Made by a program: the position numbers and the translations under genes
Assembly (NCBI RefSeq): GCF_018324385.1
Contig: NZ_AP019536.1
Coordinates: 1,736,001-1,800,000 of the forward strand
DNA: 64,000 nucleotides
Origin: Ferrigenium kumadai
Lineage (GTDB): Bacteria; Pseudomonadota; Gammaproteobacteria; Burkholderiales; Gallionellaceae
Direction: 5' to 3'
Shown: piece by piece, positions 8,070-16,942 of the stretch
Numbering within the stretch: the first letter of the stretch is position 1
Layout: every line of letters begins with the position of its first letter
The notes under the pieces: model-generated
The model's input: the letters and a program-made list of their open reading frames with translations, nothing else
Database searches by the model: none
Told to the model about the DNA's origin: nothing

Positions 8070-10595
8070 TCAGGTGAACTCGAATCCGGCATCCAGCACC
8101 TGACGGCAGGCATCGACCACCTGCGCGTCATAGAGCACCCCGCGGTGGGTGGCAATCTCATCCAGCGCCGCCGGCATGCCCAGCCCCGGACGATAGGGAC
8201 GATGCGAGGCCATCGATTCCACCACGTCGGCCACGGCGACTATCCTCGCTTCCAGGCAGATCGCCTCGCCCTTGAGTCCCTGCGGATAGCCGGAACCGTC
8301 CATGCGCTCGTGATGCTGATGCGCGATCTCGGCGACCGGCCAGGGGAACTTCACGTCCTTGAGGATGTTGTAGCCCATCACGGCATGCTCCCGCACGATC
8401 TGGTATTCGATCGTGGTCAGCCGCGAGGGTTTGCTGAGCACCTCGGCCGGCACGGCGATCTTGCCGATGTCGTGGATGGTCGCGCCCAGGCGGATGCCCT
8501 TGATACGTTCGTCGTCCAATCCCATCGCCCGCCCGATCGCGCAGGCCAGTTCGGCCACGCGCCGCTGATGACCGGAGGTATAGGGATCGCGCAACTCGAC
8601 CGCCATCGAGACTGTATGGATCGTGCCTTCCAGCGCCTGCTCCAGCACTTCCTGATGCTCGCGCAGGGCACGCTCCGAGAAGCGGATCGCCGTCACGTCC
8701 TGCACCGTCCCCAGGGAGCGTAGCGGCGTGCCATCCTCGGCAAAGGTCGTCTCGCACTTCTCCTCGACATATTTGACCCGCCCGTCCTTCATCAGCAGGC
8801 GGTGCTCGATCCGGTAGGAAGAGCGGTTCTTCAGCGAATTGGTATAGGCCTGGTTCACCGCTTCGCGGTCGTCCGGGTGGATGCTGTCGAGGAACGCCTC
8901 GTAGGTGGCGCCGAAGCGCTGCGGATCGATTTCGAAGATGCGGTAGATCTCGTCCGACCACTTCAATTCGTTCTTCGCCAGGTCAAGATGCCAATGCCCC
9001 AGATGCGCCATGCGCTGAGCCTCGGCCAGCTTGGCTTCGCTCTCGCGCAGCTCGTCCTCGACCTTCTTGCGTGCGGTGATGTCGACCGAGATGCCGAGCA
9101 GGTGGCTGGGCTGCCCCTTCTCGTCGTACAGGCCGATCTTGAAGGTATGCAGCCATTTCTCGCTGCCGTCGGCGGCCTTGATCGGCTCTTCCGGTACCTC
9201 CAGCAAGCGATGGCTCGCCAGCACCTCGCGATCCTTCTGAATGAAGAAGTCCGCCTGTTCCTTCGGGAACAAGTCGTGGTCGTTCTTGCCCAGCAGATCG
9301 ACACGTGAATAACCCAGCAGTTTTTCGCCCGTGCGATTGAACAGTTCAAAACGAAGATCATCTGCCCGCTTGAGGAACACCATCGCCGGGATGTTCTCGA
9401 TGACGGCCTCGAACAAAACCTGGGAGTGCTTCAGTTCATCCTTGACGCGCAATTGCTCGGTGATGTCGAGGAAGGTCACCACCGCGCCCCGCGCCTGACC
9501 GTCCTGCATCACCGGATAGGACCAGTATTCGACGGGGAAGGAACTGCCGTCCTTGCGCCAGAGCACCTCGTCGTCGACATAGAACGACCTCCCCTCATGG
9601 ATCGAGCGGTAGGTCGGGCAGGCTTCGTAGGGATAGGGCGAACCGTCCGGCCGGGTATGGTGTATCAGCGCATGCATCTTCCTGCCAAGCAGTTCGGATG
9701 CATCGTTATAGCCAAGCACCTTTACGCAGGCCTCGTTCACAAAGGTGCAGTTCCCTTCCACATCCTGGCCGTAGATGGCATGCGCGATAGAATTCGCCAG
9801 CAGGGTGGCCTCCGCTTCGCTCTGCTCCGCGTCAAGGATCACCCGCCGTTGCCGCTTGCCGCCGAGGAACAATCCCAGCAGGCCCAGTCCCCAGATCACT
9901 CCGTGCCCGCCGATCAATACGATGCGCTCGTTCCGATCGTCCCGTAACAGCGCGTCGATAGGAATGGAAACACTGACTCCGCCGCGGATGTCTCCCAGCT
10001 TGTCGCCGTACTTGGCATGGCACTTCAGGCAATCCTGCTCCGTAACCATGGGCTTCATGTAGCGGTAGTAGGTTTTGCCGTCCATCGCATCGACCGACGC
10101 CCACTCCTTGCTGCCTCGTTTGAAGGCTTCAAGTGCCTGCCGCTCCCAGTTGTCCGCCATGTTGACCGGGTTGATCGGCTTCAGGCTGGCGATATGAGCC
10201 CGCAGCCCGCTGCCATGAGCCATGTCCTCATGTACCAGCCTGAGGAGATATGCCGAGTTCAGCAGGGTGAGTTGTTTCCCTGAAGGGGTGGTAATGTCGC
10301 GCTCCGGCACGTGACTCAGCAAGGGATTGGGAGGCGTCTTGTCACTGACCGGCACGTATATGCCGCCGCTGTGGACGATCCAGTAACGGTATGCCATGTC
10401 CATGTCATGGATGGATGTGGCCTCGGCATGCAGCGCGGACTCGAAACCGTGTTGCTGGTAATAGAGGCTCCAGACCAGGGACCCACCGATGACCAGTGTC
10501 CACACGGCCATGAACAGCCTGATATTGCGCCAGAGTTGCCTGATTCGGGAATGTTCTGCGTGCCGCATTTGCCGGATACCGGGCCTTTCGTTCAT
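8070..10595 (-). CDS. Tll0287-like heme-sensor/PAS/HD-GYP phosphodiesterase
   Basis: A protein of 841 residues. A membrane helix (about 25-45) is followed by a periplasmic DUF3365/Tll0287-like domain (about 50-225). This domain has a single heme c motif, CLKCH, near residue 187. A second helix lies at about 230-255, then three PAS domains (about 270-645) and a C-terminal HD-GYP domain. The HD-GYP domain has HDIGKI near 708 and HHERMDGSGYP near 765, the complete catalytic signature for c-di-GMP hydrolysis. The likely input is heme redox or ligand state; that is inferred from the domain family. ATG at 10595 is chosen because longer frames run into the neighbouring gene. The HD-GYP segment is nearly identical in DNA to that of the upstream gene. 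Confidence 0.9.
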   Translation of the reverse strand: MNERPGIRQMRHAEHSRIRQLWRNIRLFMAVWTLVIGGSLVWSLYYQQHGFESALHAEATSIHDMDMAYRYWIVHSGGIYVPVSDKTPPNPLLSHVPERDITTPSGKQLTLLNSAYLLRLVHEDMAHGSGLRAHIASLKPINPVNMADNWERQALEAFKRGSKEWASVDAMDGKTYYRYMKPMVTEQDCLKCHAKYGDKLGDIRGGVSVSIPIDALLRDDRNERIVLIGGHGVIWGLGLLGLFLGGKRQRRVILDAEQSEAEATLLANSIAHAIYGQDVEGNCTFVNEACVKVLGYNDASELLGRKMHALIHHTRPDGSPYPYEACPTYRSIHEGRSFYVDDEVLWRKDGSSFPVEYWSYPVMQDGQARGAVVTFLDITEQLRVKDELKHSQVLFEAVIENIPAMVFLKRADDLRFELFNRTGEKLLGYSRVDLLGKNDHDLFPKEQADFFIQKDREVLASHRLLEVPEEPIKAADGSEKWLHTFKIGLYDEKGQPSHLLGISVDITARKKVEDELRESEAKLAEAQRMAHLGHWHLDLAKNELKWSDEIYRIFEIDPQRFGATYEAFLDSIHPDDREAVNQAYTNSLKNRSSYRIEHRLLMKDGRVKYVEEKCETTFAEDGTPLRSLGTVQDVTAIRFSERALREHQEVLEQALEGTIHTVSMAVELRDPYTSGHQRRVAELACAIGRAMGLDDERIKGIRLGATIHDIGKIAVPAEVLSKPSRLTTIEYQIVREHAVMGYNILKDVKFPWPVAEIAHQHHERMDGSGYPQGLKGEAICLEARIVAVADVVESMASHRPYRPGLGMPAALDEIATHRGVLYDAQVVDACRQVLDAGFEFT

Positions 10596-10688
10596 CAAAG
10601 GATGACGGCGATGATACCGTGTTGCCTGGCGAAGGGGGAGCGCAACATACGCAGAAACCGCCGCTTGCCGGAAGCATACCAAGCGGTG

Positions 10689-10708
10689 GGGAGGCTTTCG
10701 TTCCTCCC
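10689..10708 (-). terminator. Possible hairpin after the GAF/HD-GYP gene
   Basis: GGGAGG, an eight-base loop and CCTCCC form a six-pair GC-rich stem nine bases beyond the stop of the upstream leftward gene. No run of T follows in the leftward direction, so intrinsic termination would be weak. Confidence 0.3.
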
Positions 10709-10716
10709 TGGTGAAT

Positions 10717-12369
10717 TCACTCGAACTTGAAGCCTTGATCCAGCAGCCGGAGGCAGACATCCACCACTTGCGCATCGTAAAGCACACCGCGGTTAACGGT
10801 TATCTCCTGCACTACCGATTCCATGCCCATTGCAGGCCTGTACGGACGATGCGAAGCCATCGATTCCACCACGTCGGCCACGGCGACGATCCTCGCTTCC
10901 AGGCAGATCGCCTCGCCCTTGAGTCCCTGCGGGTAGCCGGAACCATCCATGCGTTCGTGGTGCTGATGGGCGATCTCGGCGACCGGCCAGGCAAACTTGA
11001 CGTCCTTGAGGATGTTGTACCCCATCGCTGCATGCTCGCGCACCAGCCGCATTTCAATCGGACTCAGCCGTGCCGGTTTGCTGAGTATCTCCGCCGGAAC
11101 ACCGATCTTGCCGACATCGTGCACCATGCCGGCAAGGCGGATGCCGTGGACGCGATCCGGCGTCAGCCCCAGTTCGGTGGCGATCGCCCCGGCGAGCTGC
11201 GCCACGCGCCGCTGATGGCCGGAGGTAGAGGGATCGCGCATCTCGACCGTGGCTGAGATCGCCTGGATCGTATCCTCCAGTCCCTTATGCAACTGTTCCG
11301 CATTGCGCCGGCGTTCCGCACGGCTGCGCAGATTGACGATGCCATACGAAAGGTCGTTGGCAAGCTCGCGCAACAGTCGGACCTCTTCCTCGTGGAATGC
11401 GTTCGCTTCCGCGGTGTCGATGGTGAGCGCGCCGAAGGCATGCCCCTCGCTGTCCATGAGTGGCAATGCGAGGATGGAAGCGCAGCCGCTCTCGATGGCC
11501 GCGGCGCGCCAAGGTGTAAAGGAAGGGGCGGTATATGCATCTGAGATGACCTGCAGTTCGCCGCTGCGGATCGCGGTTCCCGTCGGCCCTCGCCCGAACT
11601 CGTCGTCTGCCCATGAGAAGCGCAGTTTGCCGAGATAGTCCGCCTCGATTCCGTACTGAGCCATCGGCTGCACCGACTTCTTCTCGTCATTCTGCGCATA
11701 GCCGACCCAAGCCACGTGATAGCCGCCGACCTCGACCACCACGCGGCACATTTCCTGAAGCAACGTAGCCTCTTCTGAGGCGCGAACCAGAGCTTCATTG
11801 CCGGAACTCAGCGTCTTTAGTGCGCGGTTGACCTTGCGCAGACTCTCCCAGGCCACGTCGCGTTCGCTGACCAGCCCGGCGGTGTATGCATCGTAATGAC
11901 GGCAGAGCAGAATGGCCTTGGCCAGGTTCGCCATCACCGGCTGGAAAATCCGGGTGAGCGGCAGTTCGGTTTGCGGGAGCCTGGGCGCGAGCAGCAGGAT
12001 CACTCCATGGCGATCAATAGGCAGGCGCAGGAACATGGAATAGGCACTCCCTTGGCCGGAAAGCGATGCGAGCAATGCAGGGTCTTCGCGCAGTTCGGGA
12101 CCTCCGCGCAGAAGAGTGGCAGGCAGTGTCAAAGTATGTCCGACGCTTCCACCGAGTTCAAAATCGCCGATGACGGCCTCCAGCCTGGCCTCAACCGTCG
12201 CCGCGCCGGTGTCGGGCGGCATATCGAGAAACACCAGGCCGGCCGGAAACGAGGTATGGTAAAGCAGTCGTTGCAGCGTCTTCACCAGCAGCGGTTTCAA
12301 GCTCACCTCGCCGCCGATGGACATGGCCATCTCATAAAGTATGGGCAGTATCTGCTGTTCGTGGCTCAT
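10717..12369 (-). CDS. GAF-domain HD-GYP phosphodiesterase
   Basis: A soluble protein of 550 residues with no membrane helix. A diverged GAF-like region (about 10-165) is followed by a recognisable GAF domain (about 195-345, with WADDEFGRGPTGTAIRSG). The C-terminal HD-GYP domain (about 355-550) has VHDVGKIGVPAEILSKPARL and HHERMDGSGYP. It should hydrolyse c-di-GMP; the GAF ligand is unknown. The ATG overlaps the stop of the small upstream ORF by four bases (ATGA). It therefore lies in the same leftward unit as the hybrid kinase and the solute-binding protein. Confidence 0.9.
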   Translation of the reverse strand: MSHEQQILPILYEMAMSIGGEVSLKPLLVKTLQRLLYHTSFPAGLVFLDMPPDTGAATVEARLEAVIGDFELGGSVGHTLTLPATLLRGGPELREDPALLASLSGQGSAYSMFLRLPIDRHGVILLLAPRLPQTELPLTRIFQPVMANLAKAILLCRHYDAYTAGLVSERDVAWESLRKVNRALKTLSSGNEALVRASEEATLLQEMCRVVVEVGGYHVAWVGYAQNDEKKSVQPMAQYGIEADYLGKLRFSWADDEFGRGPTGTAIRSGELQVISDAYTAPSFTPWRAAAIESGCASILALPLMDSEGHAFGALTIDTAEANAFHEEEVRLLRELANDLSYGIVNLRSRAERRRNAEQLHKGLEDTIQAISATVEMRDPSTSGHQRRVAQLAGAIATELGLTPDRVHGIRLAGMVHDVGKIGVPAEILSKPARLSPIEMRLVREHAAMGYNILKDVKFAWPVAEIAHQHHERMDGSGYPQGLKGEAICLEARIVAVADVVESMASHRPYRPAMGMESVVQEITVNRGVLYDAQVVDVCLRLLDQGFKFE

Positions 12370-12584
12370 GTGTCGCGTTGTCCCCAGTAATTTGCAACCA
12401 GCGTGGCATTTTGGATTGTGGAAATTCCGCGCTCGCCCAGCGACAGCGAGCCGGCAATCTGCGTTGCCCGTGTGCGCTGCGCGAGCAGACCCGGCTCTTT
12501 CCGCCCCTCAATGCCAAGGTGCAGCTGCCGCCCCGTACAGCAGAACAGCCGCCGCTTCTGCGTCCAGCCAAACCAGCTTTTCAT
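12366..12584 (-). CDS. Small unknown protein between kinase and HD-GYP gene
   Basis: An ORF of 72 residues that fills exactly the space between the hybrid kinase and the HD-GYP gene. Its ATG overlaps the kinase TGA (ATGA), and its own TGA overlaps the HD-GYP ATG (ATGA). Third codon positions are mostly G or C, as in its neighbours. The product is basic, with WFGWTQKRR at the N-terminus and a CC pair. It shows no domain that I recognise and no membrane helix. The double four-base overlap argues for real translation. The alternative is that ribosomes simply traverse it to couple the flanking genes. Confidence 0.5.
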   Translation of the reverse strand: MKSWFGWTQKRRLFCCTGRQLHLGIEGRKEPGLLAQRTRATQIAGSLSLGERGISTIQNATLVANYWGQRDT

Positions 12585-15556
12585 GCCAATGCCTCCAGGG
12601 CATGATCCAGTTTATCTTCGACACAATCCAGAACGGCATGCATTTCTGCCACAAGATGCTGCACCGCCGCCCAGTTTTCTTCTTTCAATTTTTCCATCTG
12701 CTCGCACAGTGCGGAGAAGCGGTAAGCCCCGACCATAAAGGCCGGGGAACGCAAATGATGCCCCCACTGCTTCAGCGCCTCGCCGTCGCGCAAGCGCAGG
12801 GCTTCTTCAATATTCACCATATCGCCACGCGCCATCCCGAGGAATTTGTGCACGAACTCACCGACCTTGTGGCGATCCTGCCCCAGGCGCTCATACAGAT
12901 CAGACAGTTCCAGTTCTGCCGTTTCGGAGGGCTGCAGCGGCTCGACCGGCGGAATTTCATCCGACGAGGAACTCCCCACCAGCCAGCGTGCGATCACTGC
13001 GTACAATTGCGCCGGATGCACCGGCTTGCTGATGAAGTCGCTCATGCCTGCCGCCATGCATTGCTCCCGGTCTTCCCTGAACGCGCTGGCAGTCATCGCA
13101 ATGACTGGCAGTTCCGCCCATGCGGAATTGCTGCGAATCTGGCGTGTCGCTTCCAGTCCATCCATTTCCGGCATTTGCACATCCATCAGCACACAGTCGA
13201 AGGTGTCTTTGCGCAACAACTCAAGCGCTTCCAGCCCGGTGTTGGCAATCTGTACGGACATACCCGCCTTAACAAGAAATTCGGTTGCCACCTCCTGATT
13301 GAACGGATTGTTCTCGACCAGCAGCACTTTGGCATCATGAAGCTTGTGCATCTGCACAGTTGCGTCCCTGGACAAGATATCCTTTTGCAGTTCGATTTGC
13401 GGCGCCCGTAGCAAATGCAAGGTGAACCAGAATGCGCTGCCCAGCCCTTCCTTGCTGCGCACGCCAATCTTCCCTCCCATCAGCTCGACCAGCCGCTTGC
13501 ATATACTCAGCCCGAGGCCGCTGCCGCCGAACTGCCGCGTGGTGGACATATCGGCCTGCTGAAAAGGCTGAAACAATCGCAGCATCACAGCTTCGCTCAT
13601 ACCGATGCCGCTGTCTTCGACTTCGAAGCGCAACTCAACGCCATCGCCGTGGATGATTTCCTGTACGCGCACTGTCACTTCGCCACGCGTGGTAAATTTG
13701 ACGGCGTTATCGATGAGATTGATCAGCACTTGGCGAATACGCAAAGCATCGCCGCGCAAACGGGATAGTTGCGGCACGTGCTCAATTCGTAACGCAATGC
13801 CCTTGGCTCGAGCACGTTCACTATGCAAGTTCGCCACGCTGGCAATCAGCACGCCCAGGTCGAAGTCGGTGTTTTCGATCTCCAGTTTGCCTGCCTCGAT
13901 TTTGGAGAAATCCAGGATGTCGTCGATGATGCGCAACAGCAGCTCTCCCGACTCTTCGATCTTTTCAAGGTATCCGCGCAATCTTCCTTCCGGCGCGATA
14001 TCCAGTGCCAAGCGGGACATGCCGAGCACGCTGTTCATGGGGGTTCGTATCTCATGGCTCATATTGGCCATGAAAGCGCTCTTGGCGCTCAGCAAGGCTT
14101 GCAATGCCTCTTCACGCGCCTGCTGTTCGGAGATATCCGCCGACACACCGATCATCCCAACCACTTTTCCGGCACTATCGTGCAACTTAACCTTGGTCAC
14201 CGCCATCTGGTGCTGCTTACCATCGAAGAGGGTGAGCACCTCACGCGAGTGGTGGATGCCATCACCTTGCAGGCACTCACGGTCGGAACGCAGGCATTGC
14301 TCCGCCATGGTCGGCTCGAGCACTTCGAAGAGGCTGTTCGCACTCAAGAAACGCTCTTCCGGTATACCCAACGATTCGCAAAACACCTTGTTGACGAAGC
14401 GGTAGCGCCCGCCCACATCCAACAACCAAATGCCGACAGGTGCATTATCCAGCACAGCTTGCAGCTTGCTCTCGCTCAAACGTAAGGCTTCCTCCTGCTG
14501 CGCCAATTCATGCTGTTGCACCAGCGCACGCAACGCACTGCGCAGCAACAACCCAGTGAACAACGCCAACAAAACGCTGGCGGCGATCCCGATGCGCAGG
14601 ACCAGCGCAGACTGGTCACGCTTCGATATCGCCATCGTGTCTGGTAATGCATGGGCGACAAGTGTCCAGGTATAACCGCCGATGTCCACACGGCGCGCCG
14701 CCGTCATCATCGCGACACCCGAATCCCCCCCCACCCTATCCACCTCGCTGTCCTGCTGTCGCTCGGCATCAAGCATGTCGTCGCCATCATAGATATCGAT
14801 GGTGACCTGGTTCTCGCCGTGCGCGAATTCGCCGAGCACCGGTTCCATATCGAGTGAGGCAAACACCCAGCCATCCAACTCTCGGCGCCCGTTTTCGCGA
14901 TTCGAAAAGGTGCCTCCATCCCACCGACCATGCCGATAAACTGGCCAATACAGCCGCAAGCCGGTTTGTGCTTCCGCTTCGGATTCCCCGAGCAACCGGA
15001 TCTTGTTGGAGATCGCGAGTCCGCCAGAATGTGCGGCGAGATCCAGCGACTCGCGTCGCAGCCGATCGAGATAGATATCACGCCCCAGTGCGGCCCGGTT
15101 CCCGGCCGTCGCCGGTTCGATCAGCGTAGTCACCGCGTGCATGCCGCCCAGACTTTGTGCGTCTGGCCTTGCGGCAATGAAACCCACCGAGCGAATCTCA
15201 GGAATCTTTTCATGCAAGTGCAGACTCGCGATGAAGCGCCGGAACTCCTCGGGCTCAACGCGATTGGAAGCCATGAACAATCCCTCGGTTGCATGCAACA
15301 TCTGTTCGTACATCTCGAAATGCTGCCTGAAGCGCACGACAGCCTGATCCGTCCTGTTTTGAAAAGTCGAACGTACCTCGTTTTGTATGTCGCGTTGCTC
15401 TTTCTGCCAAAGGTAATAGGTGACCCCCAAACAGATGAGCAGCACAGCCAATGCGGCCAGCGCCGAACCGGCGCGCCATTTATCCAACAGCGCGCTGGAC
15501 GAGCGTCCTGCGGTGCCCGGGACGAACCTCCTGAATATATTGACGATGCTGTTCAT
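12581..15556 (-). CDS. CHASE-domain hybrid sensor histidine kinase with receiver and HPt domains
   Basis: A protein of 991 residues. Membrane helices at about 32-50 and 310-335 flank a periplasmic CHASE domain (about 70-270). A PAS domain (about 360-480) follows. HisKA has MSHEIRTPMNS near residue 500. The ATPase has LINLIDNAVKFT, DSGIGM and GGSGLGLSI. A receiver has VLMDVQMPEMDG near 792, and a C-terminal HPt-like domain has the candidate phosphohistidine in WGHHLRSPAF. All phosphorelay residues appear present. ATG at 15556 lies 4 bp after the stop of the solute-binding protein gene. No separate DNA-binding regulator is adjacent; the next full-length gene encodes an HD-GYP enzyme. Confidence 0.92.
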   Translation of the reverse strand: MNSIVNIFRRFVPGTAGRSSSALLDKWRAGSALAALAVLLICLGVTYYLWQKEQRDIQNEVRSTFQNRTDQAVVRFRQHFEMYEQMLHATEGLFMASNRVEPEEFRRFIASLHLHEKIPEIRSVGFIAARPDAQSLGGMHAVTTLIEPATAGNRAALGRDIYLDRLRRESLDLAAHSGGLAISNKIRLLGESEAEAQTGLRLYWPVYRHGRWDGGTFSNRENGRRELDGWVFASLDMEPVLGEFAHGENQVTIDIYDGDDMLDAERQQDSEVDRVGGDSGVAMMTAARRVDIGGYTWTLVAHALPDTMAISKRDQSALVLRIGIAASVLLALFTGLLLRSALRALVQQHELAQQEEALRLSESKLQAVLDNAPVGIWLLDVGGRYRFVNKVFCESLGIPEERFLSANSLFEVLEPTMAEQCLRSDRECLQGDGIHHSREVLTLFDGKQHQMAVTKVKLHDSAGKVVGMIGVSADISEQQAREEALQALLSAKSAFMANMSHEIRTPMNSVLGMSRLALDIAPEGRLRGYLEKIEESGELLLRIIDDILDFSKIEAGKLEIENTDFDLGVLIASVANLHSERARAKGIALRIEHVPQLSRLRGDALRIRQVLINLIDNAVKFTTRGEVTVRVQEIIHGDGVELRFEVEDSGIGMSEAVMLRLFQPFQQADMSTTRQFGGSGLGLSICKRLVELMGGKIGVRSKEGLGSAFWFTLHLLRAPQIELQKDILSRDATVQMHKLHDAKVLLVENNPFNQEVATEFLVKAGMSVQIANTGLEALELLRKDTFDCVLMDVQMPEMDGLEATRQIRSNSAWAELPVIAMTASAFREDREQCMAAGMSDFISKPVHPAQLYAVIARWLVGSSSSDEIPPVEPLQPSETAELELSDLYERLGQDRHKVGEFVHKFLGMARGDMVNIEEALRLRDGEALKQWGHHLRSPAFMVGAYRFSALCEQMEKLKEENWAAVQHLVAEMHAVLDCVEDKLDHALEALA

Positions 15557-15560
15557 TCTT

Positions 15561-16865
15561 TCACCTTTGATAAGGCCGCAAAATGCGCATCGCCCTGGAC
15601 TGCGCCTCACGCAAGGCTTGCCCAGGTGTCTTCTCCCCTTTCAAAGCTGCGTACAAAGCTTCGTCGAGCACCTTGGTCACGCGTTGGTTCTCGTGGGTCG
15701 AAAGCTCAGGCACGCTGTGTTCCAGCGCCGCATGCGCGACAGTCGCTACCGGAAAGCGTCGTGCATACTGCCTGTACAACGGCACATCCCAGGCACTCTT
15801 GCGCACGGGGATATAGCCGGTATCCATGCTCCATTGCGCTGCTTGCTGCGGCGAAGTCATCCATTGAATGAACTCCAGCGCGGCCTCGCGCTGGGCTGGT
15901 GTGCTGCGTTTGAACACATAGAAATTCCCCCCGCCTGTGGGCGAACCGGAGCGCTTGTGTGCGGGCAGTGAGGTCACGCCGAATTCGAATTGTGCACGGC
16001 GTGCGATGTTTGCCAGATTGCCGCTGGTCGTCCAGATCATGGAAACGCGCTCATCAAGGAAATCATCCGGAGTGCTTCCCCACTCGATGATACCGGGCGG
16101 GTGCACTTGATCCCCCCGCGACAGGTCATTCCAGTAATCCAGCGCTTCGATCACGGCAGGCTGGTCAAAGTATGTTTCTGTTCCCGCCGCATTCATCAAC
16201 TCTCCCCCGTTGGTCGTCACCCACCCCTGGAACAGCCAATAGGGGAAACCCGAGGAAGGTATCTGCACGCCCCAGCGCGTCACATTTCCGGACTTATCGC
16301 GCAAGGTCAGCCGGCGTGCCATGCTGCGCATCTCATCCCAGCTTTGTGGCGGACGCTCCGGATTCAAGCCAGCGGCACTGAACGCACGTTTGTTCCAGTA
16401 GAGCAGAATAGTCGAACGCTGGAAGGGTATACCCCAGGTCTTGCCGCCAGCCCGGCTATTGACCATGAAGGCCGGCTCGAAATCTTCCAGCCAATCTCGA
16501 TCCACGGTTGTAGCGAACTCATCGAAAGGCACAATCGCATCGGCATCAATCAGGGTATGCAGATCCACCGCGTGTAGCACGGCCAAAGTTGGCGGCGTAC
16601 CGGCCCTGTTGGCCGCCAGCACCTTGGCTAACGATTCTTTGTAGGTGCCGGAATAAATCGGCTCGATGTCGATTGCAGGATGCATCGCCTCGAACTCGGC
16701 GACTCGCTGATCGATGACGCTTGCGATCTCGCCGCCCACCGCAATCGGGTAATAGAACAACACCTTTGCGGGCTGTAGCGGACGCGCCGAGGCACTGCCG
16801 CAGAGCAGCATCAGACACAGCAGTAACCGACCATACCGTTCAACCACGATATTCACCCGAACCAC
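15561..16865 (-). CDS. Orphan ABC-type sugar/glycerol-phosphate solute-binding protein
   Basis: A protein of 434 residues with a Sec-type signal (LLLCLMLLCGSASA, cleaved near residue 27) and the fold of family 1 extracellular solute-binding proteins (UgpB/MalE-like). Segments such as WGIPFQRSTILLYWNKRAF and GGGNFYVFKRS are typical. No permease or ATPase gene is adjacent. Instead the gene is followed 4 bp later by a CHASE-domain kinase, suggesting that the binding protein presents ligand to the sensor rather than to a transporter. The start is GTG at 16865; no better in-frame ATG precedes the signal peptide. Ligand unknown. Confidence 0.85.
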   Translation of the reverse strand: MVRVNIVVERYGRLLLCLMLLCGSASARPLQPAKVLFYYPIAVGGEIASVIDQRVAEFEAMHPAIDIEPIYSGTYKESLAKVLAANRAGTPPTLAVLHAVDLHTLIDADAIVPFDEFATTVDRDWLEDFEPAFMVNSRAGGKTWGIPFQRSTILLYWNKRAFSAAGLNPERPPQSWDEMRSMARRLTLRDKSGNVTRWGVQIPSSGFPYWLFQGWVTTNGGELMNAAGTETYFDQPAVIEALDYWNDLSRGDQVHPPGIIEWGSTPDDFLDERVSMIWTTSGNLANIARRAQFEFGVTSLPAHKRSGSPTGGGNFYVFKRSTPAQREAALEFIQWMTSPQQAAQWSMDTGYIPVRKSAWDVPLYRQYARRFPVATVAHAALEHSVPELSTHENQRVTKVLDEALYAALKGEKTPGQALREAQSRAMRILRPYQR

Positions 16866-16909
16866 ATGCGATGCACGGATTTTATCGCATATCCATGATT
16901 TCTCTCCTT

Positions 16910-16915
16910 TATAAT
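16910..16915 (+). promoter_or_regulatory. Candidate -10 box for mfd
   Basis: A perfect TATAAT lies 27 bp upstream of the mfd ATG, in the 77-bp divergent gap between the solute-binding protein gene and mfd. No convincing -35 hexamer is found at 16-18 bp upstream, so the assignment is tentative. Confidence 0.4.
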
Positions 16916-16942
16916 GGGCGCCTTTGTTTCAGGCTGTTCCCC

